Positions 17,511 through 26,390 are shown, numbered from the stretch's first letter. The stretch: 64,000 bases of DNA from Bradyrhizobium guangxiense (GCF_004114915.1 NZ_CP022219.1:5486501-5550500); one strand, 5' to 3'. A program made the numbers and translations. Notes: a model not told the origin generated them from the sequence alone.

Positions 17511-17551
17511 GACGCCCGCAACGGAGCCGGGCTACCTGATGAGGAGATGAA

Positions 17552-18568
17552 ATGAAGCCGATCCGCACCATCACGCTGTTGGCATTCGTATCCCTGTTGT
17601 CCCATGAGCAGGCGCATGCCGGCGCTCCGCAGGTCCGCGCCCAGGCACCGGGCTTCTACCGCATCATGCTTGGTCAGGTGGAAATAACAGCTTTGCTAGA
17701 CGGCACGCATCCTTTCCCGGTCCACGATGTGATGACGCGAAACGAGACGCTACCGGGCGGGGACCGGAAAGCCGTGAAGCTTGCAGAGAGTCATCCCGGC
17801 AAAGCGGAGGCTCTCCTTGCCGCGTCAGATCTCGCCGCTCCCGTGGAGGGCTCGATCAACGCCTTCCTCGTCAACACGGGAGAGAAACTCATTCTGATCG
17901 ACAGCGGCGCCGGCAGTCTCTACGGCGCATGCTGCGGACAGCTGTTGGAAAACCTTCGTGCATCCGGATACAAGCCGGAGCAGATCGACGAGATCTATCT
18001 GACGCACCTTCATGCAGATCACGTCGGCGGCATCGCTCCGCAAGGAAAACCCGCATTTCCCAATGCGACCGTCAGAGTCAACCAGAAGGATCTCGATTAC
18101 TGGCTCGACGCCAAGAGCGAAGGCGAAGCCCCTAAATTCCTCAAGCCGATGTTCGAAGACGATCGCGCTTCGTTGAAGCCCTACATGGAATCGGGCCGGC
18201 TGAAACCCTTCGCAGATGGACAGCAGCTCTCGCCGGGGATTCGTGCAGTCGCTACCCCCGGGCACACGCCAGGCCACACGTCCTACGAAGTCTCGAGTGA
18301 AGGAAAGACACTTTTGGTGTGGGGCGATCTCGTTCATGTCGCTCCGATCCAGTTTCCGGATCCCGCGGTTACCGTCACTTACGACAGCGATCCTTTCTCG
18401 GCGGAGGCGGAACGCACAGCGATGTTCGCCAAGGCCGCTCAGAATACGACGTGGATCGCCGCGGCCCATATCGCATTTCCCGGGATCGGGCATATCCGTT
18501 CGATCGATGGCCGGTTCGAGTGGTTGCCTACGAACTACACCACGGTACTCAAGCCAACGAATGACTGA
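17552..18568 (+). CDS. Periplasmic metallo-beta-lactamase-fold hydrolase
   Basis: A 338-residue exported protein. A signal peptide is seen at residues 1-23 (ending AHAG). The zinc motif THLHADHVGG is intact, followed by TPGHTPGHTSY, the Asp of WGDLVH, and AAHIAFPGIGH, giving the full binuclear site of the MBL fold. This is the quorum-quenching-like/SoxH-like periplasmic group; substrates may be lactones or esters. GAGGAGATGA precedes the start. It is likely co-transcribed with the preceding alpha/beta hydrolase. Confidence 0.9.
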   Translation: MKPIRTITLLAFVSLLSHEQAHAGAPQVRAQAPGFYRIMLGQVEITALLDGTHPFPVHDVMTRNETLPGGDRKAVKLAESHPGKAEALLAASDLAAPVEGSINAFLVNTGEKLILIDSGAGSLYGACCGQLLENLRASGYKPEQIDEIYLTHLHADHVGGIAPQGKPAFPNATVRVNQKDLDYWLDAKSEGEAPKFLKPMFEDDRASLKPYMESGRLKPFADGQQLSPGIRAVATPGHTPGHTSYEVSSEGKTLLVWGDLVHVAPIQFPDPAVTVTYDSDPFSAEAERTAMFAKAAQNTTWIAAAHIAFPGIGHIRSIDGRFEWLPTNYTTVLKPTND

Positions 18569-18638
18569 CACACTGCTCGAGTTTCTGGAGCATTTGGGCG
18601 GGTGCCGCCGACCCTTGTGGAACATTTCGAACGGTTGA

Positions 18639-20276
18639 GTGACCACGATGCCCCCATCCAACGAACAGTCCGATCCATCACCCGCAATGCGCAACGCTTC
18701 TCCATGGATCGCGTTTCGGCATACCACGTTCACGGTTGTGTGGACCGCGACCGTCGTCGCCAACGTCGGCACGTGGATGTACAACGCGGCGTCCGGATGG
18801 CTGATGACCAGCCTCGATGCCGATCCGCTGACCGTCTCCCTGGTTCAGGTTGCGAGCAGCCTTCCAATGTTTCTGTTCGCGCTACCGGCCGGTGCGCTGG
18901 CGGATACCGTCGACAAGCGCCGTTTTCTGATCGGTTGTGAGATCGTCCTTACGATCGTTGCGGCAGCAAGCGCGGTGCTCGTCGGGCTTAACCTCGTCAC
19001 CCCTCCCATCCTGCTGCTGTTCACGTTTCTGCTCGGTGCGGGCGCTGCGTTCACCGCGCCCGCATGGCAGTCGGTCGTCCCGCAACTCGTCCCCAAGCAG
19101 GATCTGGCGGCAGCCATCGCCAGCAATGGCGTGGGCGTCAACATCAGCAGGGCTATCGGGCCGGCGCTCGGTGGCGTAGTCATCGGCGGATTGGGCATCG
19201 CGGCACCCTTCTGGATCAACGCGCTGAGCAATTTCGCGGTGATCGGAGCGCTACTTTGGTGGCGCCCGGCGTCCTCGCAAGACAGCGCACTGCCGCCGGA
19301 ACGTCTTGCCGGCGCCATGGTGAACGGCTTACGCCACGCGCGGTTCAACCCGAGGCTCCGTGCGACGCTCGTCAGAGCGGCAGCATTCTTTTTCTTCGCG
19401 AGCGCCTATTGGGCACTGCTCCCACTCGTCGCACGCAATCAGATCGCAGGCGGTCCAGAACTCTACGGCATTTTGCTCGGAGCGGTCGGCGTCGGCGCCA
19501 TCGCCGGCGCGTTCATGCTGCCCTGGCTGAAGGCGAGCTTCGGGCCCGACGGGCTCGTCGCGGCCGGCACCGCCGGCACGGCACTCAGTCTGATCCTCCT
19601 GGGCATCGCGCGTTACCCAGAGATCGGACTTGCGGCATGCCTGATCGCAGGCATCTCATGGATTGCCGTGCTCGCGACGGTCAACGTCTCAGTTCAAGTT
19701 TCGTTGCCGGATTGGGTCCGCGGCCGCGGACTGGCCATGTTCGTCACCGTCTTCTTCGGAGCGATGACCGCCGGCAGCGCGCTGTGGGGGCAGCTTGCCT
19801 CTGCGCTCGGCTTGCCAGGGGCGCATTTCCTCGCTGCAGCGGGAGCCATCGTCGGAATCGCGCTCACCTGGCATTGGAAGCTTCAAACAGGCGCAGGAGT
19901 CGATCTTGCGCCCTCGATGCATTGGCCGGCACCTGTCTTGGCGAATGACGCAGACGCCGACCGCGGGCCAGTCCTGATTACGGTGGAGTACCGCATTGCT
20001 CCAGACCGCCGTGAAGCCTTCCTTACCCACATCAGAGCTTTGGAACAACAACGCCGGCGCGACGGAGCCTATTCCTGGGACGTATTCGAGGATGCCGCCG
20101 AGACCGGGCGCTTCCTGGAAACATTCATGGTGGCGTCATGGCTCGAGCATCTTCGACAACACCAGCGCGTGACGAACGCAGACAGGGTCGTTCAGGACGC
20201 GATCCACGAGTTCGGCGCTGCGGCCGAGCCCAAGGTTACCCACTTCATCGCCGCCAATTTTCGGAAGCCGGCATAG
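18639..20276 (+). CDS. MFS exporter (EntS-like, MFS_3) with C-terminal monooxygenase-like domain
   Basis: A 545-residue protein. Residues 1-420 form an MFS carrier of the EntS/MFS_3 type, with VANVGTWMYNAASGWLM at helix 1 and PAGALADTVDKRRFL as the loop motif. The last 105 residues are soluble (VLITVEYRIAPDRREAFL...) and resemble a dimeric alpha+beta barrel, antibiotic-biosynthesis-monooxygenase-like module, a known architecture in this family. The role is probably efflux of a siderophore-like or toxic compound. GTG at 18639 and ATG at 18648 are both possible starts; neither has a strong ribosome site. It is the last gene before the tRNA boundary. Confidence 0.85.
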   Translation: MTTMPPSNEQSDPSPAMRNASPWIAFRHTTFTVVWTATVVANVGTWMYNAASGWLMTSLDADPLTVSLVQVASSLPMFLFALPAGALADTVDKRRFLIGCEIVLTIVAAASAVLVGLNLVTPPILLLFTFLLGAGAAFTAPAWQSVVPQLVPKQDLAAAIASNGVGVNISRAIGPALGGVVIGGLGIAAPFWINALSNFAVIGALLWWRPASSQDSALPPERLAGAMVNGLRHARFNPRLRATLVRAAAFFFFASAYWALLPLVARNQIAGGPELYGILLGAVGVGAIAGAFMLPWLKASFGPDGLVAAGTAGTALSLILLGIARYPEIGLAACLIAGISWIAVLATVNVSVQVSLPDWVRGRGLAMFVTVFFGAMTAGSALWGQLASALGLPGAHFLAAAGAIVGIALTWHWKLQTGAGVDLAPSMHWPAPVLANDADADRGPVLITVEYRIAPDRREAFLTHIRALEQQRRRDGAYSWDVFEDAAETGRFLETFMVASWLEHLRQHQRVTNADRVVQDAIHEFGAAAEPKVTHFIAANFRKPA

Positions 20277-20348
20277 GCACGCGCAGCAACCAGTCGTTGC
20301 CTTAGATACTGATATGCCCACGCCGGTTTGCTGCCATCCAGCGTAAAC

Positions 20349-20385
20349 AATCGTAGAAAATCGTAGTTTGGCGCACAAAATCGTA
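20349..20385. repeat. Three phased direct repeats next to the tRNA 3' end
   Basis: AATCGTA occurs at 20349, 20359 and 20379, spaced 10 and 20 bases apart, so all copies lie on one face of the helix. The stretch ends five bases from the tRNA 3' end. Such short phased repeats resemble integrase arm-type or excisionase sites, but no integrase gene is in the window. Confidence 0.4.
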
Positions 20386-20389
20386 CGAA

Positions 20390-20466
20390 TGGTAGCGGGG
20401 GAGGGACTCGAACCCCCGACCCCAGGATTATGATTCCCGTGCTCTAACCAGCTGAGCTACCCCGCC
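20390..20466 (-). tRNA. tRNA-Met (anticodon CAT)
   Basis: Reading the reverse strand, a full 77-base cloverleaf can be drawn: acceptor GGCGGGG with CCCCGCT (G-U first pair), D-arm GCTC...GAGC, anticodon stem CGGGA/TCCTG with loop ATCATAA, T-arm GGGGG/CCCTC-type pairing around TTCGAGT, discriminator A and encoded CCA. Anticodon CAT with this body fits elongator Met; a lysidine-modified Ile reader cannot be fully excluded. Its 3' end faces the accessory region to the left. Confidence 0.95.
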
Positions 20467-20642
20467 ACAGGGATCGCGACGGCGACTAAGGCCGATCTCG
20501 CGAACGCGCGGCATATAAGGAAGGGGGCGGCGGGAAGTCAAGCAACGTGGCGGCGATTGATGGGGCGATTTCGCGAGTGAAATCACCCATTCGGAGCCGG
20601 ACTCACCCAGTTTCGCGCACCAGACTCGCGGAAAGCCCCCCG

Positions 20643-20660
20643 CTCCCCGCAAGCGGGGAG
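20643..20660. terminator. GC-rich hairpin downstream of the proline-rich gene
   Basis: CTCCCCGC-AA-GCGGGGAG forms an eight-base-pair hairpin just past the stop of the reverse-strand gene ending at 20679. There is no T-tract, so it is a weak terminator candidate or an mRNA 3' stabilising element. Confidence 0.35.
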
Positions 20661-20678
20661 AGGCGAGAGAAGCATCCC

Positions 20679-21035
20679 CTATTTCGGCCTCACATTCGGG
20701 TCACCGCCGGGGCTGCCGGGGGGCGGGATGACGGGGGTGTTGCCGCCGGTGTCGGGGGCCGGGGCGTGCATGTCGGGGTCGACACCGGCGGGCGGGCAGA
20801 GCACGCCGTCGGACTTGGCCAATTTGTCGCCGAGCGGTTCCCGGGACTGGCCGGTGGTAGTGCCGTCGGCCTGCCGGTTGGGCCGGTCCTGCGGGGTGCA
20901 GTTGGCCGTATGTTGCGGGGATGGCGGCGCGGTCTGTTGCGGCGGCGTCGCCGGGGCGGGCGGAGCCTGCGCGATCGCAGCGCCTGAGGCGGCGATCAGG
21001 AGGCTCACCAGAATGATGTTTGATGTCGTGCGCAT
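20679..21035 (-). CDS. Small secreted proline-rich protein, unknown function
   Basis: A 118-residue protein with a clear signal peptide (residues 1-22, AAIAQA). The mature part is rich in Pro, Gly, Thr and Gln with QAPPAPATPPQQ and PPPGSPGG stretches and is predicted disordered. It contains two Cys (about residues 46 and 80) that could pair in the periplasm. No domain is recognised. It follows the methyltransferase gene at 45 bases in the same direction. Confidence 0.7.
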   Translation of the reverse strand: MRTTSNIILVSLLIAASGAAIAQAPPAPATPPQQTAPPSPQHTANCTPQDRPNRQADGTTTGQSREPLGDKLAKSDGVLCPPAGVDPDMHAPAPDTGGNTPVIPPPGSPGGDPNVRPK

Positions 21036-21079
21036 GGGAGCAAAACGCGCCGATCACGGCGCGTGTTCCCGCGGCTCGA

Positions 21080-21718
21080 TCACGATTTGCGGTAGCGGAT
21101 CAGCGAAAAGTGCCCCATCGGCGGCATCGGGCGGCGCTCGCTGAGCGTGACGCCGCCATGCTTGGCGGCCCAATCGACCAGGCGCTGCCACGGAAATTCC
21201 GGGCGCCAGCCAAGGCGGCGGGCGACGGGAGCGAAGGCGAGCTCGAACAGCTTTCGCGGGCCCGCCTCGGCGCCGATGTGGTTGACCAGGATCAGCTCGC
21301 CGCCGGGCTTAAGCACGCGCACGAACTCGTCGAGCGTGCCTTCGGGATCCGGCACGGCGGTGATGACATATTGCGCCACCACGGCGTCGAAGAAGTCTTG
21401 CGGGAAGGCGAGGTTCTTCGCATCCATCACCGAGAGCACTTCGACATTGGAGAGGTGAAGCGCCCGCACCCGCGCCTGCGCCTTGCGCAGCATCGGCTCG
21501 GAAATGTCGACACCGCAGATCTTCGTGGTGCGCGCATAGTCGGAGAGCGAGAGCCCGGTGCCGACGCCGACGTCGAGGATGCGCCCGCCGATGCGGTCGG
21601 CCTCGGCGATGGTCGACTGCCTACCGGCGTCGAACACCTTGCCGAACACCAGATCATAGATCGGCGCCCAGCGGCCATAGGCCTTCTCGACCCCGGCTCG
21701 CGAGATGTCTGCTGCCAT
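21080..21718 (-). CDS. SAM-dependent methyltransferase, PmtA-like
   Basis: A 212-residue class I methyltransferase. Motif I is ILDVGVGTGLSL, followed by the acidic CGVDIS, then FDAVVAQYVITAVPDP and RVLKPGGELILVNHIGAE. The last motif and the overall pattern match the Rhodobacter-type phosphatidylethanolamine N-methyltransferases related to UbiE, which make phosphatidylcholine in rhizobia. The ATG at 21718 gives this length; the longer open frame is a shadow of mnmA. Assignment to lipid methylation is by family resemblance; other small methyltransferases remain possible. Confidence 0.75.
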   Translation of the reverse strand: MAADISRAGVEKAYGRWAPIYDLVFGKVFDAGRQSTIAEADRIGGRILDVGVGTGLSLSDYARTTKICGVDISEPMLRKAQARVRALHLSNVEVLSVMDAKNLAFPQDFFDAVVAQYVITAVPDPEGTLDEFVRVLKPGGELILVNHIGAEAGPRKLFELAFAPVARRLGWRPEFPWQRLVDWAAKHGGVTLSERRPMPPMGHFSLIRYRKS

Positions 21719-21797
21719 GCCCCTGCCCTGCCCCGGATACTCTACTGACGTGAGACGATCATTGTCGCGGTAGCAGGTGGGGTCAATCCGGGCAAGT

Positions 21798-22979
21798 TCA
21801 GCCGCGCACGGCTTCCGCGAGCGCGCGCGGTGTCGCGTCGCCCTGCTTCGCGGCCGCGCTCTGGATGAAGCCGCCGCCGAGCACGCGCGCCTGCCCCGAA
21901 GGTGCGTCGTAGAACACGCAGGCTTGTCCGGGCGAGACGCCCTCCTCGCCGGCGACGAGCTCGACCTCGTAATTGCCATTGCCGCCGCGCAGCCAGGCCG
22001 GCTGGGGACTGCGGGTCGAGCGCACGCGCACGAACAGCTCGAGGCCGCCGCCGATGGCACGGTCGATGTCGCCGTCGCCGATCCAGTTGACGTCGCGCAG
22101 GGAGATGCGGTGCATCTTGAGGGCATCGCGCGGGCCGACGACGACGCGGCGGGTCGCGGCCTCAAGCCGCACCACGAACAGCGGCGCGTGAGCCGCAATG
22201 CCGAGGCCGCGGCGCTGGCCGACGGTGAAGTTGGCGATGCCGTTGTGCCGGCCGAGCACGCGCCCCGAGAGATCGACGATGTCGCCGGGGTCCATCGCGT
22301 TCGGCCGCAGGCGGGTGATGATGTCGGTGTAGCGTCCCGTCGGCACGAAGCAGATGTCCTGGCTGTCGTGCTTGTCGGCGACGGAAAGGCCAAAGCGCCG
22401 CGCGAGCTCGCGCGTCTCGGGCTTGGTCATGTCGCCGAGCGGGAAGCGCAGGAAGTCGAGCTGCTCCTGCGTGGTCGCGAACAGGAAATAGCTCTGGTCG
22501 CGGTCGGCGTCGGCCGCGCAGACCAGCGCGCGCGAGCCGTCGTCGCGGCGGCGCGAGGCGACGTAATGCCCGGTGGCGAGCGCCTGCGCCCCAAGCTCGC
22601 GCGCGGTCTTCAAGAGATCGCGGAACTTGACCGAGCGGTTGCACTCGATGCAGGGCACCGGCGTTTCACCCAGCGCGTAGGAGTCGGCGAAATTGTCGAT
22701 GACGGACTCGCGAAAGCGATCTTCGTAATCGAGCACGTAATGGGGAATGCCGAGCTTGGCGGCGACGTCGCGCGCGTCGTGGATGTCCTGGCCGGCGCAG
22801 CAAGCGCCCTTGCGGTGGGTCGCCGCGCCATGATCGTAGAGCTGCAGCGTAATGCCGACGACGTCGTAGCCTTGCGCCTTCAAGAGCGCAGCCGTGGTCG
22901 AGGAGTCGACGCCACCCGACATGGCGACGACGACCCTGGTGTCCTCAGGACGGCCTTCGAGATCCAGACTGTTGAGCAT
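21798..22979 (-). CDS. mnmA: tRNA-specific 2-thiouridylase MnmA
   Basis: A 393-residue enzyme that thiolates U34 of Lys, Glu and Gln tRNAs using ATP and sulfur relayed from cysteine desulfurase. The PP-loop SGGVDSS is at about residues 20-26. The catalytic Cys pair is seen in [13 protein letters not shown] and [10 protein letters not shown]. The substrate-binding TGHYV motif and the C-terminal QPAWLRG and GQACVFYD stretches are present. The length is normal for the family. The gene is followed by the methyltransferase gene 79 bases downstream. Confidence 0.96.
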   Translation of the reverse strand: MLNSLDLEGRPEDTRVVVAMSGGVDSSTTAALLKAQGYDVVGITLQLYDHGAATHRKGACCAGQDIHDARDVAAKLGIPHYVLDYEDRFRESVIDNFADSYALGETPVPCIECNRSVKFRDLLKTARELGAQALATGHYVASRRRDDGSRALVCAADADRDQSYFLFATTQEQLDFLRFPLGDMTKPETRELARRFGLSVADKHDSQDICFVPTGRYTDIITRLRPNAMDPGDIVDLSGRVLGRHNGIANFTVGQRRGLGIAAHAPLFVVRLEAATRRVVVGPRDALKMHRISLRDVNWIGDGDIDRAIGGGLELFVRVRSTRSPQPAWLRGGNGNYEVELVAGEEGVSPGQACVFYDAPSGQARVLGGGFIQSAAAKQGDATPRALAEAVRG

Positions 22980-23323
22980 GGGCCTTTAAGGGTTGACGGC
23001 GGCGTGCGGCGATCCGCGATTTCATGCTTCTCGCGGGAGATCGGCAATCCCCGGGAACTTTGGTTCCCGAAAGCCAGATTGCCCGGTCGAAAGCGGCTGA
23101 GAGTAACCTCTTTAATATAGGCGGCATTCCGGTGAAGCAATCACGCGGGCTATGAGGTTAGGGCAATTCTTGCCGGGGAGGCAGAAATGACGGGGTCGCG
23201 GCGGGCCTCCCGGCAGCGACAGAAAATACATAAGAGATTGATTTTTATGGAAAAATAGATGTGAAGCGGCGCTGGCCCGCTCCTTGCTCCCCTCATGCGG
23301 AAGATGTTTCCGAGGGGTTGCCT
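22980..23323. promoter_or_regulatory. mnmA-fliK divergent intergenic region
   Basis: This 344-base stretch lies between divergent transcripts. It holds the sigma-54 promoter described separately and a ribosome site for fliK. An AT-rich segment around 23220-23260 may serve as an upstream activator or IHF region. A GTG at 23261 keeps the fliK frame open but lies upstream of the promoter and is not used as the start. Confidence 0.4.
23273..23288 (+). promoter_or_regulatory. Sigma-54 promoter upstream of fliK
   Basis: TGGCCCG followed by TTGCT has the invariant GG and GC exactly ten bases apart (74-75 and 86-87 of this kilobase), matching the sigma-54 consensus apart from C for A at one position. 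Transcription would start near 23299, leaving room for the GAGGGG ribosome site at 23312. The sigma-54 activator FlbD is encoded seven kilobases downstream. Confidence 0.75.
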
Positions 23324-24946
23324 GTGGTCGGTCGTACGTCAGATGTCGCAGCAAGCGTGCAAGTTCCGAGCACGCAGCAGAAGCCTGCCCGGTCGCAGAC
23401 CGCCAAAGAGGCGTCCGCGAACGACTCCTTCGGCTCGCTGGTCGACAGCAACACCCAGGCGATCAATACCAATGCGGCCTCGCAGGCCCAGGACAACGCG
23501 CCGCGCCGGAGCGATCCCGCCTCGTCCTCCGCGGACAAGAGCCCGCGCGACAGCTCTGCCGCGGATCAGCCCGCAAAGAGCAAGGCGAGCGAGGACACCG
23601 ACGCATCCGCGGCGACCGACAACGACAAGACCGGCGATACGACCTCCGATCCGGTCAAGGACGCCGCCAAGGCCAAGTCCAATGACAAGGACAAGACCGA
23701 GACGTCGGACGCCAAATCGGCTGACACATCCGCCGAGACCAAGGGCGACAAGGCCGAGGCCACCGACGGACTCACCACCGCCGTCGCCGCCGCGACGACC
23801 GATGCGGCACAGGCCGCCCTGCCCGATCCCAATGCGATCGTGGTCGCCGCGCCGATCGTCCCGGCCGATCCGAACGCGACGGCGAACCAGGCCGCAACCT
23901 CCTCGCCGCTGACGATCGCTGCCGCCGGCCTCGCGGCCAGCGCCTCGACCGCGGCGCAGATCGCGGGCGCCAAGACCGACACCGCGACGCCGGGCGACAA
24001 GAGCGCCAAGACCGCCGGCGCTAAGGTCGAAGCCGATACTTCGGCGACGCTCGGCGATGCCGCGACCGGGGCCACCGACGCGACCGCAACCGACGGCAAG
24101 ACCAACGGCGGACTGATCCCCGTCAATCAGGGCACGCCGAAGACCTCGTTCCAGGCCGTCGCCACCGCGCAAGGACAGTCCGACGTCTCCAATATCGGCC
24201 AGGACACCGGCAAGGCGAACGCCGCGCCGATGCAGGCGCCGGGCCCGACGACCGCCGACACCGCCGCGCATTCGCAAGCCGCCAAGCCGCAGGCAGACGG
24301 TAACGCAACCGACGCCAAGCCCGGCGCCTCGGACCGAAGCCCCGACGCGATCCCGGCCGCACCGGCCGCCCAGGCTCATGCCAATGCGCAGGCCGCGTTC
24401 AACGCCAGCGATGCCGGTGCGCAGGCCGCTTCCGCCGTGCAGGCGCCGCTGACCAATACGACCTCGACCGCGTCCGCATCGACCGCGACATTGACCGCGA
24501 CCGCGGCAACCAACACGGCCGTGCCGATCAGCGGCGTTCCGATCGAGATCGCAGCCGCGATCCGCTCCGGCAAGTCGCGCTTCGACATCAGCCTCGATCC
24601 GGCCGAGCTCGGCCGCATCGACGTGCGCATCAACGTCGATCGCGCCGGCAACGTCACCTCGCATCTCACGGTGGAGAAGCCGGAGACGCTGCAGATGCTG
24701 CGCCAGGACGCGCCGCAATTGCAGCGCGCGCTCGACGATGCCGGCCTCAAGACCGGCAGCAATGGGCTGTCCTTCAGCCTGCGTGACCAGAATTCATCGG
24801 GCCAGAATTCCGGCCAGAACAACGACAATGGCGGCAATGCCCGCCGGCTGATCATCAGCGAGGACGACACCGTTGCTGCCGCACCCGTCGGGCGCGGCTA
24901 TGGCCGCATCTATGGGCCGAGCAGCGGCGTCGACATCAGAGTGTAA
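23324..24946 (+). CDS. fliK: Flagellar hook-length control protein FliK
   Basis: A 540-residue protein. The first 420 residues are a low-complexity, disordered Ala/Thr/Asp/Lys-rich region that would serve as the export ruler. The C-terminal domain (about 425-520) is the conserved Flg_hook module: KSRFDISLDPAELGRIDVRI, then HLTVEKPETLQMLRQD and LQRALDDAGL. FliK measures hook length and switches the type III export gate from hook to filament substrates. GTG at 23324 with GAGGGG six bases upstream is preferred over the GTG at 23261 because the promoter lies between them. It is followed after 12 bases by flgD. Confidence 0.88.
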   Translation: MVGRTSDVAASVQVPSTQQKPARSQTAKEASANDSFGSLVDSNTQAINTNAASQAQDNAPRRSDPASSSADKSPRDSSAADQPAKSKASEDTDASAATDNDKTGDTTSDPVKDAAKAKSNDKDKTETSDAKSADTSAETKGDKAEATDGLTTAVAAATTDAAQAALPDPNAIVVAAPIVPADPNATANQAATSSPLTIAAAGLAASASTAAQIAGAKTDTATPGDKSAKTAGAKVEADTSATLGDAATGATDATATDGKTNGGLIPVNQGTPKTSFQAVATAQGQSDVSNIGQDTGKANAAPMQAPGPTTADTAAHSQAAKPQADGNATDAKPGASDRSPDAIPAAPAAQAHANAQAAFNASDAGAQAASAVQAPLTNTTSTASASTATLTATAATNTAVPISGVPIEIAAAIRSGKSRFDISLDPAELGRIDVRINVDRAGNVTSHLTVEKPETLQMLRQDAPQLQRALDDAGLKTGSNGLSFSLRDQNSSGQNSGQNNDNGGNARRLIISEDDTVAAAPVGRGYGRIYGPSSGVDIRV

Positions 24947-24958
24947 GGAGTATCCGAC

Positions 24959-25666
24959 ATGACCACCACGACTGGCGCCACGGCCCCTGCGGTCGTCTCC
25001 GGAACGACCGAGCTGCCGAAATCTTCCTCGTCGAATTCGCTGAGCTCGACCACGGGGTCGACGCTCGCCGGCAACTTCCAGACCTTCCTGACGCTGCTGA
25101 CCACTCAGCTGCAGAACCAGAACCCCCCGGATCCGCTCGACACCAACCAGTTCACCCAGCAGCTGGTGCAGTTCGCCGGCGTCGAGCAGCAGCTCAAGAC
25201 CAACGATGCGCTGTCCCAGCTCGTCACCCTGCAGCAGACCACGCAGGCGACCCAAGCCCTCGGCTTCGTCGGCAAGACTGCCCTGGTCGACGGCTCGACC
25301 GCGACCATGAAGAACTCCTCGGCCACCTGGCATCTCAACGTGCCGACCGATTCCACCGTCGACATCACGGTCTCCAATGCCAGCGGCCAGACCGTGTTCA
25401 CCGGCAAATATACCGCCGCGGCCGGCACCGACATTCCCTTCACCTGGAACGGCCAGGGCAATGACGGCACGCAATGGCCCGACGGCAAGTACACGATCTC
25501 GGCCACCGGCAAGGACGTGGCGAACAACAATGTCGGCATCGCCGCGCAGGTGCAGGGCACCGTCGCGTCGGTCGACCTGACCCAGTCGCCACCGCTCCTC
25601 AACATCGATGGCACCAGCTACACGCTGAGCCAGGTGAAGAGCATCATCGCGACCGGCAGTAATTAA
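24959..25666 (+). CDS. flgD: Flagellar hook assembly (capping) protein FlgD
   Basis: A 235-residue hook-cap protein. The conserved N-terminal motif is FLTLLTTQLQNQNPPDPLDTNQFTQQL (shown in parts: FLTLLTTQLQNQNP and DPLDTNQFTQQL), followed by the FLG/immunoglobulin-like part with FTWNGQGNDGTQWPDGKY, the FlgD Tudor/Ig-like signature. It polymerises hook subunits at the rod tip and is shed. AAGGAG lies ten bases before the ATG. It shares the sigma-54-driven transcript with fliK. Confidence 0.94.
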   Translation: MTTTTGATAPAVVSGTTELPKSSSSNSLSSTTGSTLAGNFQTFLTLLTTQLQNQNPPDPLDTNQFTQQLVQFAGVEQQLKTNDALSQLVTLQQTTQATQALGFVGKTALVDGSTATMKNSSATWHLNVPTDSTVDITVSNASGQTVFTGKYTAAAGTDIPFTWNGQGNDGTQWPDGKYTISATGKDVANNNVGIAAQVQGTVASVDLTQSPPLLNIDGTSYTLSQVKSIIATGSN

Positions 25667-25697
25667 CGGGGCGGTGCCGCGCGCCACATAACGAGGT

Positions 25698-25830
25698 GTC
25701 ATCCCCGCGAAGGCGGGGATCCCATAACCACAGGATGTCGTTCTCGCGTGAGATCGTAACCCCGAGCCGTCGTCAAACTGCTCCCTGGGGTTATGGATCC
25801 CGGGCTCGCGCTCCGCGCGCCCGGGATGAC
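25698..25830. repeat. Palindromic intergenic repeat unit
   Basis: The unit begins GTCATCCCCGCGAAGGCGGGGATCC and ends with a CCCGGGATGAC complement, so the ends are inverted (GTCATCCC / GGGATGAC). Internally, ATAACCCC-type and GGGGTTAT segments also pair. This is the form of short dispersed extragenic palindromes common in Bradyrhizobium and relatives. Confidence 0.75.
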
Positions 25831-25979
25831 GGTCACGAGCCTTGCAGCCCCCGCTCCGGCTCCATTCGTTAGTAAAGTATTTACGAAGACCCCCTCGACC
25901 GGCCCGGATGCCGCCGTTCCGCCGGCCGACTCGGCGCCGTTTCAGCATTTTCAACGAGAATTGTATTGAAGCCTTAGGC

Positions 25980-25994
25980 TTAGCGGATTTTTAA
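25980..25994 (+). promoter_or_regulatory. CtrA-like box upstream of sciP
   Basis: TTAG-N7-TTAA matches the CtrA consensus TTAA-N7-TTAA with one mismatch and exact spacing. It lies 58 bases before the sciP ATG. In Caulobacter sciP is itself in the CtrA circuit, so a site here is expected. Confidence 0.5.
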
Positions 25995-26052
25995 GCCGCC
26001 GGGCGTAGGGTTACGGGCGTGAGTTCAGTGGTTGAGAGTTTGTGAGTACGCC

Positions 26053-26328
26053 ATGACAGAACCCCATCGCCCGAGGGTAAAATACGTCATCGGGCCGGAC
26101 GGCAGTCCGTTGACGATCGCGGATCTGCCTGCACCCGGCACCAAACGCTGGGTCATCCGCCGCAAGGCTGAAGTCGTCGCCGCTGTCCGTGGTGGACTTC
26201 TCTCCCTTGAGGAGGCCTGCAGCCGTTATACCCTGACGGTCGACGAATTCCTCTCCTGGCAGTTTTCCATCGACCAGCACGGTCTGGCGGGTCTTCGCAC
26301 CACCCGCATTCAGCAATATCGCCAGTAA
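26053..26328 (+). CDS. sciP: CtrA inhibitor SciP (DUF1153)
   Basis: A 91-residue DNA-binding protein. It matches the conserved DUF1153/SciP sequence: RVKYVIGPDGSPLT, TKRWVIRRKAEVVAAV and GLLSLEEACSRYTLTVDEFLSWQ (in parts), forming a helix-turn-helix. In Caulobacter SciP binds promoters and CtrA to shut off CtrA-dependent genes early in the cell cycle. Its position between flgD and the fliF operon, with CtrA-like boxes on both sides, suits control of flagellar genes. The ATG at 26053 is preferred over an upstream extension. Confidence 0.95.
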   Translation: MTEPHRPRVKYVIGPDGSPLTIADLPAPGTKRWVIRRKAEVVAAVRGGLLSLEEACSRYTLTVDEFLSWQFSIDQHGLAGLRTTRIQQYRQ

Positions 26329-26356
26329 GCGATCCGGAAATCTGCGGTCTTTGACG

Positions 26357-26390
26357 AAAATCGGCCTCGCCCTGCGAGGCCGATTTTTTT
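26357..26390 (+). terminator. Rho-independent terminator after sciP
   Basis: AAAATCGGCCTCG pairs with CGAGGCCGATTTTTTT around a CCCTG loop, giving a strong stem followed by a run of T. It separates sciP from the fliF operon. Confidence 0.92.

Larger units (their letters stand above)
25667..26052. promoter_or_regulatory. flgD-sciP intergenic region
   Basis: This 386-base gap holds a palindromic repeat unit (25698-25830), an AT-rich stretch with GTAAAGTATTTAC near 25871, and a CtrA-like box at 25980. No RNA gene or ORF is convincing. The sciP promoter should lie in its right half. Confidence 0.4.

Noticed and set aside
20390..20466. tRNA-Ile2 (CAT) instead of tRNA-Met
   Set aside because: The anticodon alone cannot decide, but the acceptor G-U first pair and overall body fit the alphaproteobacterial elongator Met tRNA; Ile2 is kept as a minor alternative.
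23339..24718. 459-codon Gly/Arg-rich reverse-strand ORF opposite fliK
   Set aside because: It arises from the Ala/Thr/Asp-rich codon pattern of fliK read backwards; it has no ribosome site or domain.
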